A stretch of DNA of 64,000 nt from Agromyces laixinhei (GCF_006337065.1 NZ_CP040872.1:372001-436000); one strand, 5' to 3'; positions 28,958 through 39,074 are shown, counted from the stretch's first letter. Translations and numbers: made by a program. The notes: generated by a model not told the origin, from the letters alone.

Positions 28958-29917
28958 TCAGTTCGTTCGGGTTCGGGCGGCTTCGACCAACGCACCGTAG
29001 AGCTCTTCCGGGCTGGCGCCCGACGCGGCGATCGCGAGCGGCACGAGCGAGGTCTCGGTGAGTCCGGGAATGACGTTCGCCTCGAGGAACCATGGAGTGC
29101 CCGCTGCATCGACGATGAAGTCGACACGGGAGAGATCGCGAAGGCCGAGCGTGCGGTGTGCGAGCACTGTGGCTTCGGACACGGTGGAGACCGCGTCGTC
29201 GTCGAGCCTCGACGGCGCGTAGAACGTCGTCTCCCCCGCGTTGTACCTCGCCTGAAAGCTGTACACGCCTGTGGTCGGTTCGATTTCGACCGCAGGCAGA
29301 GCACGCGGCCCGGCACCGGTGTCGACGACGGTGACCGCGAGTTCGGTGCCGACGATGCGTCGTTCGACGACCGCGACATCGGCGTAGGTGAACGCCTCGA
29401 CCATTGCGCGGGGAAGGTCGTTCGTGTCTGTGACGATCGTGACGCCCTGCGCCGACCCGCCGGACGCCGGCTTTACGACGAGGTCGCCGTCGAGCGTCGA
29501 GCGAACGACCTTCAGCACACTTGATGCGCCGAGCTCACGGAACGACTCGTGCGAGAGCACGATCGACTCAGGGACCGCCACGCCGGCGGCTCCGAGCAGT
29601 GAGCTCGCGACGGGCTTGGACCACGCCCGGCGCGCGGCCGCCCCAGAGGATCCGACGACCGGAACCCCGATGGAGGCCAGCAGATCGAGCAACGATCCGT
29701 CTTCACCGCTCGATCCATGCAGTGCTGGGAATACGACGTCGGGCCGATCGTCTGTGAGGAACGGCAGCAGTCCGGCATCGGGATCACGAAGCACGACTCG
29801 GTGGCCCGCGGCGGCCAGCGCATCGGCGACACGACGCCCGGAACGAAGCGACACATCTCGTTCGTGGGAGATGCCGCCTGCGAGAACGACGACGTAGAGA
29901 CCGGAAGAATCGCTCAT
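28958..29917 (-). CDS. ddl: D-alanine--D-alanine ligase
   Basis: A 319-residue ATP-grasp ligase that makes the D-Ala-D-Ala dipeptide for peptidoglycan. Signatures: VVVLAGGISHERDVSLRSGR, PALHGSSGEDGSLLDLL, VVKPASGGSAQGVT and LEANVIPGLTETSLVPLA. ATG 29917 (MSDSSGLYVV) is used; the open frame extends back through the aminotransferase. It lies 17 bp downstream of that gene. Actinobacteria often carry a second ddl near leuD/gpsA; this origin-near copy may be a paralogue, which cannot be settled here. Confidence 0.92.
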   Translation of the reverse strand: MSDSSGLYVVVLAGGISHERDVSLRSGRRVADALAAAGHRVVLRDPDAGLLPFLTDDRPDVVFPALHGSSGEDGSLLDLLASIGVPVVGSSGAAARRAWSKPVASSLLGAAGVAVPESIVLSHESFRELGASSVLKVVRSTLDGDLVVKPASGGSAQGVTIVTDTNDLPRAMVEAFTYADVAVVERRIVGTELAVTVVDTGAGPRALPAVEIEPTTGVYSFQARYNAGETTFYAPSRLDDDAVSTVSEATVLAHRTLGLRDLSRVDFIVDAAGTPWFLEANVIPGLTETSLVPLAIAASGASPEELYGALVEAARTRTN

Positions 29918-29934
29918 GATCAGGTATTTCTCCA

Positions 29935-31254
29935 CTACTTCAAGTCGGACGGGGCTGTGTCGTAGCCGGAGCTCTCTGGAAGCTGCAGCGTTCCGGTGCC
30001 GGCGAAGGTATCGAGCAGGTCGAGCTCGCCGTTCACCACGGTGGCAAGGCGGCGAACACCGAGACGGATCGCTTCGGGAGTGGGGTAACAGAACGATAGG
30101 CGCATCGCGTGGCGGCCGCGACCGTCGGCGAAGAATGCTGTGCCGGGTGTGTAGGCGACGAGCTCCTTCACCGCTCGCGGGAGCATCTGTTTGGAGTCGA
30201 GCACGTCGGGCATGGTCACCCAGACGTAGAAGCCGCCGTTCGGGTTGGTCCAATCGAGCTGCGGGAGGTGCTCCCCCAGCGCCTCGATCATCGCTTCCTT
30301 GCGTTCGCGGTACACACCGCGGAACGTATCGATCTGGGCGCGCCAGTCGGCCGTGGCCAGGTACTCGGACACCACCATCTGGCTGAACGAGCTCGGAGAG
30401 AGGATCGCCGACTCGGCCGCGAGGATGAGCTTCTCGCGAATCGCATGCGGCGCGAGGGCCCAACCGACGCGGAACCCGGGCGCGAGGGTCTTCGAGAACG
30501 TCCCGAGGTAGATGACACCCTCTGGATCGAGCGAGCGGAGCGCGTTCGGAGCCGGCTCGTCGAAGTGGAGCAGACCGTAGGGGTTGTCTTCGAGCACGAG
30601 AATCTCATTCGAGCGGCAGATCTCGAGGATCTCGGGCCGACGCTCGGCAGAGAGGGTCACGCCCGCAGGATTGTGGAAATTCGGAATCGTGTAGAGGAAC
30701 TTGATCCGGCGCCCCTGCGCGCGCAATGCCGCGATCGTCTGCCGTAGCGCTTCGGGGATGAGGCCGTTCTCGTCGGTCGCGACATGGGCGACGTTCGCCT
30801 GGTACGAACGGAAGATGCCGAGAGCACCAACGTAGCTCGGCGATTCGGCGAGGATCACATCCCCGGGATCGATGAAGAGCTTCGTGACGAGGTCGAGGGC
30901 TTGCTGCGAGCCGGTCGCCGTCACGACGTTGTCGACGGTGCCGTGGATGCCCTCGAGTGACATGACCTCGAGGGTCTGCTCGCGCAGTTGCGGAATCCCC
31001 TGACCAGAGCCGTATTGCAGGGCCGTCGCGCCCTGCTCGCGAATGACCTTCTCCATCGATGAGCTGATGAGGTCGTGCGAGAGGGCGGAGACGAACGGCA
31101 TGCCGCCGGCGAGCGAGACGACCTCGGGTCGCGATGCGACGGCGAACAGGGCCCGAACTTCAGAGGCGGCCAGTCCGGCGGTCCGCTCGGCGTAGTTCGC
31201 ATACCAAGGGTCGAGATTGTTGCCGGTCCGCTGGGGGACGCCGTCAGTGGTCAC
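29935..31254 (-). CDS. PLP-dependent aminotransferase, fold type I (2-aminoadipate/LysN-like)
   Basis: A 439-residue aminotransferase. The PLP-binding lysine lies in YLGTFSKTLAPGFRVGW. Other landmarks are ATGSQQALDLVTKLF, ESPSYVGALGIF, IPNFHNPAGVTLS and the C-terminal GRHAMRLSFCYP. It belongs to the MocR-related aminotransferases without a DNA-binding domain, often annotated 2-aminoadipate or aromatic aminotransferase; the true substrate is uncertain. GTG 31254 is the start. It is commonly found between par genes and trx genes in Actinobacteria. Confidence 0.88.
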   Translation of the reverse strand: MTTDGVPQRTGNNLDPWYANYAERTAGLAASEVRALFAVASRPEVVSLAGGMPFVSALSHDLISSSMEKVIREQGATALQYGSGQGIPQLREQTLEVMSLEGIHGTVDNVVTATGSQQALDLVTKLFIDPGDVILAESPSYVGALGIFRSYQANVAHVATDENGLIPEALRQTIAALRAQGRRIKFLYTIPNFHNPAGVTLSAERRPEILEICRSNEILVLEDNPYGLLHFDEPAPNALRSLDPEGVIYLGTFSKTLAPGFRVGWALAPHAIREKLILAAESAILSPSSFSQMVVSEYLATADWRAQIDTFRGVYRERKEAMIEALGEHLPQLDWTNPNGGFYVWVTMPDVLDSKQMLPRAVKELVAYTPGTAFFADGRGRHAMRLSFCYPTPEAIRLGVRRLATVVNGELDLLDTFAGTGTLQLPESSGYDTAPSDLK

Positions 31255-31345
31255 TGCGCTCGTTCCGTTCTGTTCAGGATTTCCATCGTAGTTGCTGGGC
31301 TCTGGGTGATTGATCGAGGGGTGCGCTCGACCTCCGGAGACGCGA

Positions 31346-31377
31346 AAGACCCGCCCGGCGACTGCCGGACGGGTCTT
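31346..31377 (-). terminator. Stem-loop terminator of trxA
   Basis: 14-bp arms AAGACCCGCCCGGC/GCCGGACGGGTCTT with one mismatch and a GACT loop, 13 bp past the trxA stop. Confidence 0.85.
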
Positions 31378-31390
31378 CGTCGACCGCCGG

Positions 31391-31714
31391 CTACGAGATG
31401 TAGGCGGCGAGGTCGGCCTCGAGCGCGGGCTTCGGCTTGGCGCCGATGACGGTCTTGACGACCTCGCCCTTCTCGAAGACCTTGAACGCTGGGATCGCGG
31501 TGATCTGGTACTTCATTGCGAGGCCGGGGTTCTCGTCGACGTTGAGCTTGACGATGTCGAGTTTGTCGGAGTGCTCCGTCGCGATCTGGTCGAGGATCGG
31601 ACTCACGGCACGGCACGGGCCGCACCATTCGGCCCAGAAGTCCACGAGCACGGCCTTCCCGTTGTTGAGGACCTCCTGCTCGAAGGTGGCTTCGGTTACC
31701 GCACGTGCAGTCAT
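31391..31714 (-). CDS. trxA: Thioredoxin
   Basis: A 107-residue thioredoxin with the active site WCGPC (Cys31 and Cys34) and the cis-Pro loop ITAIPAFKVFEKGE. It reduces protein disulfides, recycled by the reductase upstream. ATG 31714 has AGGAGAACGC upstream; the longer open frame overlaps trxB and is rejected. The 55-bp gap to trxB suggests a shared transcript. Confidence 0.97.
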   Translation of the reverse strand: MTARAVTEATFEQEVLNNGKAVLVDFWAEWCGPCRAVSPILDQIATEHSDKLDIVKLNVDENPGLAMKYQITAIPAFKVFEKGEVVKTVIGAKPKPALEADLAAYIS

Positions 31715-31769
31715 CTTGCGTTCTCCTTTGGTGTAGCGGATGTCGCTTGCTGAAACTGAGGTCGCCTGG

Positions 31770-32744
31770 TCAGTCGACCGCGACGAATTGGTTCTCGAGC
31801 AGCGCCTCGGCGGCGTTCTCGTTGCCGAGCGCGGCCAGGTAGTGCTCGGCGTCGAGCGCCGCGACCGTGCCGGAACCCGCGGCGGTGACCGCCTGACGGT
31901 AGTGCGGGTCGATGACGTCACCGGCAGCGAAGACACCTGGGAGGTTGGTCTTCGACGTGCGGCCGTCGACGGCGATGGTGCCCTCGGCGGTGAGGTCGAG
32001 CTTGCCGTGCACGAGGTGCGTGCGAGGGTCGTTGCCGATCGCGACGAAGAGGCCGTCGAGGTCGAGCCCGCGCTCGTCACCGGTCACCGTGTCGCGCAGG
32101 GTGACCCCGGTGACGGCCGTGTCGCCGTGGATCGCGGCGATCTCTGCGTTCCAGATGAACTCGATCTTCGGGTTGTCGAACGCGCGCTGCTGCATGATCT
32201 TCGACGCCCGGAGCGAGTCGCGACGGTGGATGACGTACACCTTGTCGGCGAAGCGCGTGAGGAAGTTGGCCTCTTCCATGGCCGAGTCGCCGCCGCCGGC
32301 GACCGCGATGGTCTTCTGGCGGAAGAAGAATCCGTCGCACGTCGCGCACCATGACAGGCCGTGACCCGAGAGCACCTCCTCTTCGGGGAGGCCGAGCTTG
32401 CGATAGGCCGAGCCGGTGGCGTAGATGAGCGCGGTCGCCTCGTGCACGTCGCCGTTGCCCAGCTTGACGCGCTTGACCGGGCCTTCGAGCTCGAGCTCGA
32501 CGACGTCGTCGTAGACGACCTCGGTGCCGAAGCGTTCGGCCTGCTCCTGGAGCTTGGTCATGAGGTCGGGGCCCATGATGCCCTCGGGGAAGCCGGGGAA
32601 GTTCTCGACCTCGGTGGTGTTCATCAGTTCGCCACCGATCTCGACGGAGCTCGCGATGAGCAGGGGGTTCAGTTGCGCACGGGCGGCGTAGATCGCGGCC
32701 GTGAAACCGGCCGGGCCGGAACCGATGATGATGATGTCGCGCAA
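31770..32744 (-). CDS. trxB: Thioredoxin-disulfide reductase
   Basis: A 324-residue flavoenzyme that moves electrons from NADPH to thioredoxin. The FAD motif is IIIIGSGPAGFTAAIYAARA, the redox pair is CATC in SWCATCDGFFF, the NADPH motif is VAGGGDSAMEEANFL, and the C-terminal FAD contact is GVFAAGDVIDPHYRQAV. The TTG start at 32744 is preceded by AGGAG at 7 bp. Upstream lies a 138-bp gap to murJ. Confidence 0.97.
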   Translation of the reverse strand: MRDIIIIGSGPAGFTAAIYAARAQLNPLLIASSVEIGGELMNTTEVENFPGFPEGIMGPDLMTKLQEQAERFGTEVVYDDVVELELEGPVKRVKLGNGDVHEATALIYATGSAYRKLGLPEEEVLSGHGLSWCATCDGFFFRQKTIAVAGGGDSAMEEANFLTRFADKVYVIHRRDSLRASKIMQQRAFDNPKIEFIWNAEIAAIHGDTAVTGVTLRDTVTGDERGLDLDGLFVAIGNDPRTHLVHGKLDLTAEGTIAVDGRTSKTNLPGVFAAGDVIDPHYRQAVTAAGSGTVAALDAEHYLAALGNENAAEALLENQFVAVD

Positions 32745-32882
32745 ACCCGCTCCTGTCGTTGCTGGTGATTCGTGGCACTCGACGAATCGGATGCCACGAG
32801 AAGCACAACACAGTCTAGGTGGCCCCTATTCCAGCGGCCGGTCGCCGAACGGCGTGTGACGCGACGACACGTTGCCGCGGCC

Positions 32883-34505
32883 TCAGCGCCGGCCGAGCCT
32901 CGCGACGAGCGGGGCGGCGAATCCGCGCAGCTCGGGTGAACGAAGCATCCAGAGCGTCGCGAAGTACGCGATGCTCATCACCGTGCCGATGACGGCCATC
33001 GACAGGATGGCGCTCAACACGCTCGAGAACGCGAAACCGTCGAAGGTGGTTCCACCGAGTGCCCACAGCGCGACGAGACCGACGATCACCGGCACCACGA
33101 GCGCAAGTGCCGATCGGCCGTACGCCACCAGCATGCGTCGCGCGTCGAGCGAGCCGATGCGGCGCCGGATCAGCACCACGGCGAGCGCGGCCTGCACGGT
33201 GCCCGCGACGGTGATGACCACGGCGATGCCGAAGGCGACCCAGGCGCTGGGCAGGGCGATGCAGGCCAGGGTGCCTGCGACGATCAGCACGACCTGCACG
33301 AGCGTGATGAAGAACGGGGTCTTCGTGTCGTGGAGCGAGTAGAAGGTGCGCTGCACGATGAAGAGCACGCTGAAGGGGATCAGTCCGACGAGGTACGCCA
33401 GCACGACCAGGCCGGTCGACCACACGAGCGGCTCGAGTGGAGTGAACACGCGGGCGAAGAGGAACGCGCACACCATGAGCACGGCGGTCGCGATCATCAG
33501 GATGACGCCGACGCCGCGCACCGCGCTCGAGAGATCGTCGCGCACCTTGCGGAGGTCGTCGGCCGCGGCGTGCTCGCTCATTCGGGTGAAGTAGGCGGTG
33601 GCGATCGACACCGTGATCACCGAGTGGGGCAGCATGAAGATCAGCCAGGCGTTCTGCTGCATGCTGACTGAGGCTTCGTCGGGGGATGCCGCGGAGACAC
33701 CGACCACGGAGGTCTCGACGAACCCGGCGATCGTCGTGAGCAGCAGCATGCCGAAGGTCCAGCTCGCGATGCCGGCGGTGGAACGGAGTCCGACACCTCG
33801 CCACGCGAAATCGGGTCGGTAGCGAAGGCCAGCGCGGCGCCAGAACCAGAAGAGCACGAGCGCCTGGGCGGCCACGCCGAGCGTCGCGCTTCCGGCGAGG
33901 AGCGCGATCATCGCCGGATCCCACTCGTTCGCCGGTCGTGTGCCCACGGCATCCGTGCCGAAGACGAGGGCGAACACCGCGAGCCCGGCGAGCGCGACGA
34001 TGTTGTTCAGCACCGGCACCCAGGTGAACGGCCCGAACACGCGCTTGGCGTTCAGCACCTCACCGAGCAGTGAGTACATGCCGTAGAAGAAGATCTGCGG
34101 CAGGCACCAGTAGCCGAACGCGACGGCCAGTGCGAACACCCCGTCGCTCATGCGGCTGCCGATCAGCGTCGTGAGCAGCGGGGTGAGCAGCGTCGCGATG
34201 AGGGCTGCTGCCCCGAGGATGACGAAGCCGAGCGTCATGACCTTGTTGATGTACGCGACTCCCCCGTCGCGATGCGCCGCGGAGCGGACGATCAGCGGCA
34301 CGAGCACCGCGCTCAGCACGCCGCCGGCGACGACCGCGTAGATCGTGTTCGGCAGTTGGTTCGCCGCGGCGAACGCGTTCGCGCCGGCGCCGCTTCCGCC
34401 GATGACGGCGGCGAGCAGTGCCGCCTTCACGAAGCCGAGAATGCGGGAGACGATCGTGCCCGAGGCGAGGAAGGCGCTCGCGCGCCCGATGCGATCCTCA
34501 GCCAT
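32883..34505 (-). CDS. murJ: MurJ-family lipid II flippase
   Basis: A 540-residue polytopic membrane protein of the MATE/MOP fold. It flips lipid II across the membrane for peptidoglycan synthesis. The N-terminal signature is RASAFLASGTIVSRILGFVK, followed by about 14 helices. Actinobacterial MviN often carries a C-terminal pseudokinase; here the protein ends soon after the last helix, as in Microbacteriaceae. ATG 34505 (MAEDRIGRAS) overlaps the upstream gene by 8 bp. Confidence 0.94.
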   Translation of the reverse strand: MAEDRIGRASAFLASGTIVSRILGFVKAALLAAVIGGSGAGANAFAAANQLPNTIYAVVAGGVLSAVLVPLIVRSAAHRDGGVAYINKVMTLGFVILGAAALIATLLTPLLTTLIGSRMSDGVFALAVAFGYWCLPQIFFYGMYSLLGEVLNAKRVFGPFTWVPVLNNIVALAGLAVFALVFGTDAVGTRPANEWDPAMIALLAGSATLGVAAQALVLFWFWRRAGLRYRPDFAWRGVGLRSTAGIASWTFGMLLLTTIAGFVETSVVGVSAASPDEASVSMQQNAWLIFMLPHSVITVSIATAYFTRMSEHAAADDLRKVRDDLSSAVRGVGVILMIATAVLMVCAFLFARVFTPLEPLVWSTGLVVLAYLVGLIPFSVLFIVQRTFYSLHDTKTPFFITLVQVVLIVAGTLACIALPSAWVAFGIAVVITVAGTVQAALAVVLIRRRIGSLDARRMLVAYGRSALALVVPVIVGLVALWALGGTTFDGFAFSSVLSAILSMAVIGTVMSIAYFATLWMLRSPELRGFAAPLVARLGRR

Positions 34506-36879
34506 CGCGGCGCCCGTCGTCGGCGCCGGCGGGCGGTGGCTCGGTGCCCGCGGACTCGTCGGCAGGCGGTGCCGTGCCGGCATCCGCTTCTGGGGCACCG
34601 GTCGTCTGGCCCGCGGCATCCGCTTCTGAAGCACCAGCCGCCTCGTCTGCGGCATCCGACTCGCCGGTTTCGCCGCTCGCCGCGGCCTCGGCCCGCCTCG
34701 TGCGAAGGCGACGGATGTTGCGCCAGATGCCGAGCCCGAAGAACACGACGACGATGATGCCGATGATGGCGGCGCCGAGGCCCTCCCAGTCGGCCTGCAC
34801 GTTCGCCGGAATCGCGACGGGGACTCCGATCGGCACACCTGTGGGCGAGGTGAGCGACACACTGAGGGTGACGGCACCGTTGCCGATGCCGGCGGCGACC
34901 GGCACGGTGGCAGTACCCCGTGACTCTGGCGCGATCGTGACCGTCACCTGGTCTTCGACGACCAGTCGACCGTTCGACGGTGCCACGTTGACGATGACCG
35001 TGACGGGATACGGCAGGGCGTTCAGGATCGTCGTCGGAACGCCCGTCTCGGAGGAGACGACGTTGATCAGGCTGCTGGGCACCACCGATACCGAGTCGAG
35101 CGTTCTGCTCTGGGCCACGAGCCATCCGCCGACCGCGGCCTCCCAGGCGGGAATGTCGGCGATCCAGCCGACGTCGAGCAGGGCGAGCGCGTCGCGACGG
35201 GTCGGCCCGGTGAGCTCGCCGGGGTCGTCGAGCATCGTCGCGAACGCCGCCACGCTCTCGTCGGCGCGGATGATGCGGGCGACGTTGTCGAGGCGAGGCT
35301 GCGCCTCGGGAGCGTCGATGAGGGTGCGAGCGACCGGCGGCGCGCCGACGACGTCGGTGAGCGATGCCGCGGCGACCAACGGGTTCGCCGTCACTGCATC
35401 GAGGGTGGCGGAGACGCGAGCCGACTGGGCGCCGGCGCTGCGCGAGAGCGTCGCGAGCAGGGTGCCCCTGGGCTCGGCCGATGTGCCGATGAGGGCGAGT
35501 TCGGCGCCGAGCCGGCCGGTTGCGGCACGCCACTCGATATCGCTCTGCGCCTCGGTGGCTTCGCGCAACGGCGGCGTGAGCCGTGCGTCGGCCACGACCG
35601 CCGACGCACCGTCGACCGTCGATGAGGCGTTGGCCCACTGCACTCCGGGTTCCACGTTGCCGGGGGCGAGAATCGAGGTCGTGAGCCCCGACGCGCCGAA
35701 CACTGCGAGATCTCCGGCCGCGACGGTGTCATCGGCGGGCCAGGCCAGGTCGGTGCGCGTATAGGGCCACGCCAGCAGCGCTTCGGCGGTGGGCAACTCC
35801 CCCGTCGCCGGTGTCGTGGGCGTCGGAGCCGGGCTCGTCGCACCATCGCCGTCGGGGACCCCGGGGTCCGCAGCGCCGCCGGCCTCCGCCGTGAAGTTCG
35901 CGGGGTCGAGCGCGTCGGTGAACGAGGTCGGCGCGAGCAGCGCAGGCATGCCGATCTGCGCCTGCGCCGCGACATCCGCATCTGCATACGCGAGCGGGAA
36001 TATCTCATTCGGCAGCCCGGCGAGCCGCTCGAGCCACGCCACTGCCGAGACCGGCGCGGCGCTGCCCAGCGCGCGGATCGACGCGATGATGCGGGGATCG
36101 ACGGCGATCGTCACCGGGCGGCCGACCAGGGCGTCGAGCTGCCGGGAGAGGAGTCCGAACGGCGACGTCCAGGTCGCGAGGTCATCGGCGCCGAGCAGGC
36201 CGGAGGCGGTGGGCGGCACGGTCACGGGCACCACGACGGCCAGGCTCGTCGGGCCGGTGACCGGCGCATTCGCGTTGGCGGCCACCTCTGCGGCCGTTGC
36301 GACCAACCGGCCATCGACGAGGAGTTCCGCACCGAATCCGAGCACCGGAGACGTGTCGATCGGATCGAGCGCCTCGGGAGGCAGCGTGACCGAGACCGTG
36401 TCGCTCTCACCCGGCGCGAGCACCGCCGTCGCGGCCTCGCTTGCGATCGTGCCGTCGATGGAGGTGAGCTCGGCCGCCGCCACATCGACGACGGGTTCGG
36501 GCGCCTGCGCGAGCCACGCATCGACCTCGCCGGGCTCGTCGATGTCGCTGTCGGATCGCACAACGCGAAGCGCCCCCGCCGAGACCGGCTCGGTGGTCGC
36601 ATTCCTGACTTCGACCTCGAGAGTGACGGTGGCGTCGGGAGCGATCGTGGTCGAGACGGTCGGCGCGATGCGGAGGGTCACGCTCCCGGCGGCCGCCGGC
36701 TCCTCCGCGGCTGTCGCAGCCGATGGAGTCGGAGTCAGGAGCGCGAGCGCGGCGGCAGCAGCGGCGCCGACGACCAGGAATCCGTGCCGGAAGGGTGGCC
36801 CGGGGCGCGACCGCTGGGCGCTGTTCGTCGATTCGACTCGAGAGCACCGGCGGCGCGCAGGATTCGACTCGGGCACCAT
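34498..36879 (-). CDS. DUF6049-family secreted membrane-anchored protein
   Basis: A 793-residue protein with a signal peptide (about residues 30-58, HGFLVVGAAAAAALALLTPT), a long extracellular part beginning with an Ig-like domain (TLRIAPTVSTTIAPDATVTL), and one C-terminal helix (WEGLGAAIIGIIVVVFFGLG) followed by a basic then acidic cytoplasmic tail. DUF6049 proteins occur between cca and murJ throughout Actinobacteria, which suggests a link to cell-wall export. No catalytic site is seen. Confidence 0.88.
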   Translation of the reverse strand: MVPESNPARRRCSRVESTNSAQRSRPGPPFRHGFLVVGAAAAAALALLTPTPSAATAAEEPAAAGSVTLRIAPTVSTTIAPDATVTLEVEVRNATTEPVSAGALRVVRSDSDIDEPGEVDAWLAQAPEPVVDVAAAELTSIDGTIASEAATAVLAPGESDTVSVTLPPEALDPIDTSPVLGFGAELLVDGRLVATAAEVAANANAPVTGPTSLAVVVPVTVPPTASGLLGADDLATWTSPFGLLSRQLDALVGRPVTIAVDPRIIASIRALGSAAPVSAVAWLERLAGLPNEIFPLAYADADVAAQAQIGMPALLAPTSFTDALDPANFTAEAGGAADPGVPDGDGATSPAPTPTTPATGELPTAEALLAWPYTRTDLAWPADDTVAAGDLAVFGASGLTTSILAPGNVEPGVQWANASSTVDGASAVVADARLTPPLREATEAQSDIEWRAATGRLGAELALIGTSAEPRGTLLATLSRSAGAQSARVSATLDAVTANPLVAAASLTDVVGAPPVARTLIDAPEAQPRLDNVARIIRADESVAAFATMLDDPGELTGPTRRDALALLDVGWIADIPAWEAAVGGWLVAQSRTLDSVSVVPSSLINVVSSETGVPTTILNALPYPVTVIVNVAPSNGRLVVEDQVTVTIAPESRGTATVPVAAGIGNGAVTLSVSLTSPTGVPIGVPVAIPANVQADWEGLGAAIIGIIVVVFFGLGIWRNIRRLRTRRAEAAASGETGESDAADEAAGASEADAAGQTTGAPEADAGTAPPADESAGTEPPPAGADDGRRDG

Positions 36880-36985
36880 GCTGGCGATTCTACGGCGTGG
36901 CGCGCGGGCGTTCGCTCGGCGTCCACAGGGCCGTCGGCTTCCCTTCGCGCCGGGGCATCCGTCACCCGGGCCTTAATATGGGGGC

Positions 36986-38452
36986 ATGCAGAGTGTCGCG
37001 GCGGCCCTCGACCGGCTGGGCGAGCTGGCGGCTTCGCCGACCGTTGCGAGACTGGCTTCGGCCTTCGAGGCATCCGGTCATGAACTGGCTCTCGTGGGCG
37101 GTCCGGTGCGCGACGCCTTCCTCGGGCGGCCCGTCAACGACCTCGATTTCACGACGGATGCCACGCCGGACGAGATCCTCGCGATCGTGAAGCCCATCGC
37201 CGAGGCGCACTGGGACATCGGCCGCGCATTCGGCACGATCGGCGCGAAGATCACCGGTGAGACCGTCGAGATCACGACCTACCGGGCCGACGCCTACGAC
37301 GGCGCCTCCCGCAAGCCCGAGGTCGTCTTCGGCACGAGTCTCGACGACGACCTCACCCGGCGCGACTTCACGGTCAACGCCCTCGCCCTGCGCCTGCCGA
37401 AGCTCGAGCTCGTCGACCCGTCGGGCGGCGTCGAAGACCTCATGGCGCAGGTGCTGCGCACGCCGGCGGCGCCCGAGCGGTCGTTCGGCGACGACCCGCT
37501 GCGGATGCTGCGTGCCGCACGATTCGCCTCCCAGCTCGGGTTCACGGTCGAGCCGTCGACGGCGCAGGCGATGACCGACCTCGCGGCAGAGATCGACCGC
37601 ATCTCGGCCGAGCGCGTGCGCGACGAGCTGGTGAAACTGCTGCTGTCGAGGGCGCCGCGCGGCGGCATCCGGCTGCTGGTCGAGTCCGGACTCGCCGAAC
37701 GCGTGCTGCCCGAACTGCCGGCGCTCTCGCTCGAACGCGACGAGCACCACCGCCACAAAGACGTCTACGAGCACAGCCTGACCGTGCTCGACCAGGCCAT
37801 CGAGTACGAACTCGAACGCGGTGTGCTCGAGCCCCCCGACCTCATCGTGCGGCTGGCCGCGCTGCTGCACGACATCGGCAAGCCCGCGACGCGTCGGTTC
37901 GAAGGCGGCGGTGCGGTGAGCTTCCACCACCACGATGTCGTCGGCGCCAAGCTCGCGCGCAAGCGGCTGCGCGCACTGCGGTTCGACAACGACACGATCG
38001 CGGCCGTCTCGCGGCTGATCGAGTTGCACCTGCGCTTCTTCGGGTACACGGATGGTGCGTGGAGCGACTCGGCCGTGCGCCGCTACGTGCGCGACGCCGG
38101 CGACCAGCTCGAGCGCCTGCACATCCTCTCGCGTGCCGACGTCACGACCCGCAATCGGCGCAAGGCCGACCAACTCGCCTTCGCCTACGACGACCTCGAG
38201 GAGCGCATCGCCGCGCTTGCGGAAGAGGAGGAGCTCGCGGCCGTGCGGCCGGAGCTCGACGGCGCCGACATCATGCGGCTGCTGGGCGTCGCGCCCGGCC
38301 CGGTCGTCGGAGAGGCCTACCGGTACCTGCTCGAGGTGCGGCTCGACGAGGGCCCCATCGGCGCGGATGCCGCGACCGAGCGCCTGCTCGCCTGGTGGGC
38401 GTCGCGCGAGGTCGCGGCCGACGGCTCGCCCGGCGGTTCGCCTGACGCCTGA
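36986..38452 (+). CDS. cca: CCA tRNA nucleotidyltransferase
   Basis: A 488-residue class II nucleotidyltransferase that adds or repairs the tRNA 3' CCA end, needed here because the tRNA genes in the window do not encode CCA. The catalytic head has LVGGPVRDAFLG and the acidic pair in DLDFTTDATPDEI; RRDFTVNALAL and RAARFASQLGF follow. A C-terminal HD domain has LLHDIGKPATRRF. It is divergent from the DUF6049 gene. The stop lies within a 7-bp tandem repeat. Confidence 0.95.
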   Translation: MQSVAAALDRLGELAASPTVARLASAFEASGHELALVGGPVRDAFLGRPVNDLDFTTDATPDEILAIVKPIAEAHWDIGRAFGTIGAKITGETVEITTYRADAYDGASRKPEVVFGTSLDDDLTRRDFTVNALALRLPKLELVDPSGGVEDLMAQVLRTPAAPERSFGDDPLRMLRAARFASQLGFTVEPSTAQAMTDLAAEIDRISAERVRDELVKLLLSRAPRGGIRLLVESGLAERVLPELPALSLERDEHHRHKDVYEHSLTVLDQAIEYELERGVLEPPDLIVRLAALLHDIGKPATRRFEGGGAVSFHHHDVVGAKLARKRLRALRFDNDTIAAVSRLIELHLRFFGYTDGAWSDSAVRRYVRDAGDQLERLHILSRADVTTRNRRKADQLAFAYDDLEERIAALAEEEELAAVRPELDGADIMRLLGVAPGPVVGEAYRYLLEVRLDEGPIGADAATERLLAWWASREVAADGSPGGSPDA

Positions 38453-38468
38453 CGCCTGACGCCTGACC
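38441..38468 (+). repeat. 7-bp tandem repeat across the cca stop codon
   Basis: CCTGACG repeated four times (last copy CCTGACC); the TGA stop at 38450-38452 lies in the second unit. Slippage would change the C-terminus. Confidence 0.85.
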
Positions 38469-38637
38469 GCGCGCGCGGGGCCATGCGGCGAGCGGATGGC
38501 GCGGGCGCGGGGCATCCGCTATGCTGTCAAGGTTGCCCGTGTGCCGCGATTGTGCGGCCTCCATGGTGTGACGTATGCACAACCCTCCTGCTGCAGAGAT
38601 CCTGTAGCCGTTTGAGTCCGAAGGAGGTGGGTTAGTC

Positions 38638-39069
38638 ATGCACCAGTACGAGCTGATGGTTATCCTCGATCCCGAGATCGATGAGCGCACCGTTGCTCCC
38701 AGCCTTGACAAGTTCCTCAACGTCATCCGCAAGGATGGCGGCACCGTCGACAAGGTCGACATCTGGGGACGTCGTCGTCTGGCCTACGAGATCAACAAGA
38801 AGAACGAGGGCATCTACGCCGTCGTCGACTTCACCGCCGAGTCCAAGACCACCGATGAGCTCGACCGCCAGCTGAACCTCAGCGAGGCCGTCATGCGCAC
38901 CAAGGTCCTCCGTGCCGAAGAGGCGATCGCCCAGGTCGCCGCCCACGCGAAGGCCCAGGAGGCGAAGGCCGCGAAGAAGGCCGCCGCTCAGGCGAAGGCC
39001 GGCGCGAAGGCCGCGGCCCCCGCGGCCGCAGTCGCCGCAGCTCCCGCTTCGGCCAAGAAAGACGACTAG
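38638..39069 (+). CDS. rpsF: 30S ribosomal protein S6
   Basis: A 143-residue S6. Core residues 1-95 start [20 protein letters not shown] and include [20 protein letters not shown]. The C-terminus is a Lys/Ala-rich tail ([17 protein letters not shown]), common in Actinobacteria. AAGGAGGTGGG precedes the ATG. It heads rpsF-ssb-rpsR-rplI. Confidence 0.98.
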   Translation: MHQYELMVILDPEIDERTVAPSLDKFLNVIRKDGGTVDKVDIWGRRRLAYEINKKNEGIYAVVDFTAESKTTDELDRQLNLSEAVMRTKVLRAEEAIAQVAAHAKAQEAKAAKKAAAQAKAGAKAAAPAAAVAAAPASAKKDD

Positions 39070-39074
39070 TCCTC

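Noticed and set aside
38453..38637. S6:S18-type autoregulatory leader before rpsF
   Set aside because: GAGTCCGAAGG near the ribosome binding site is suggestive, but I could not draw the expected conserved stem with confidence.
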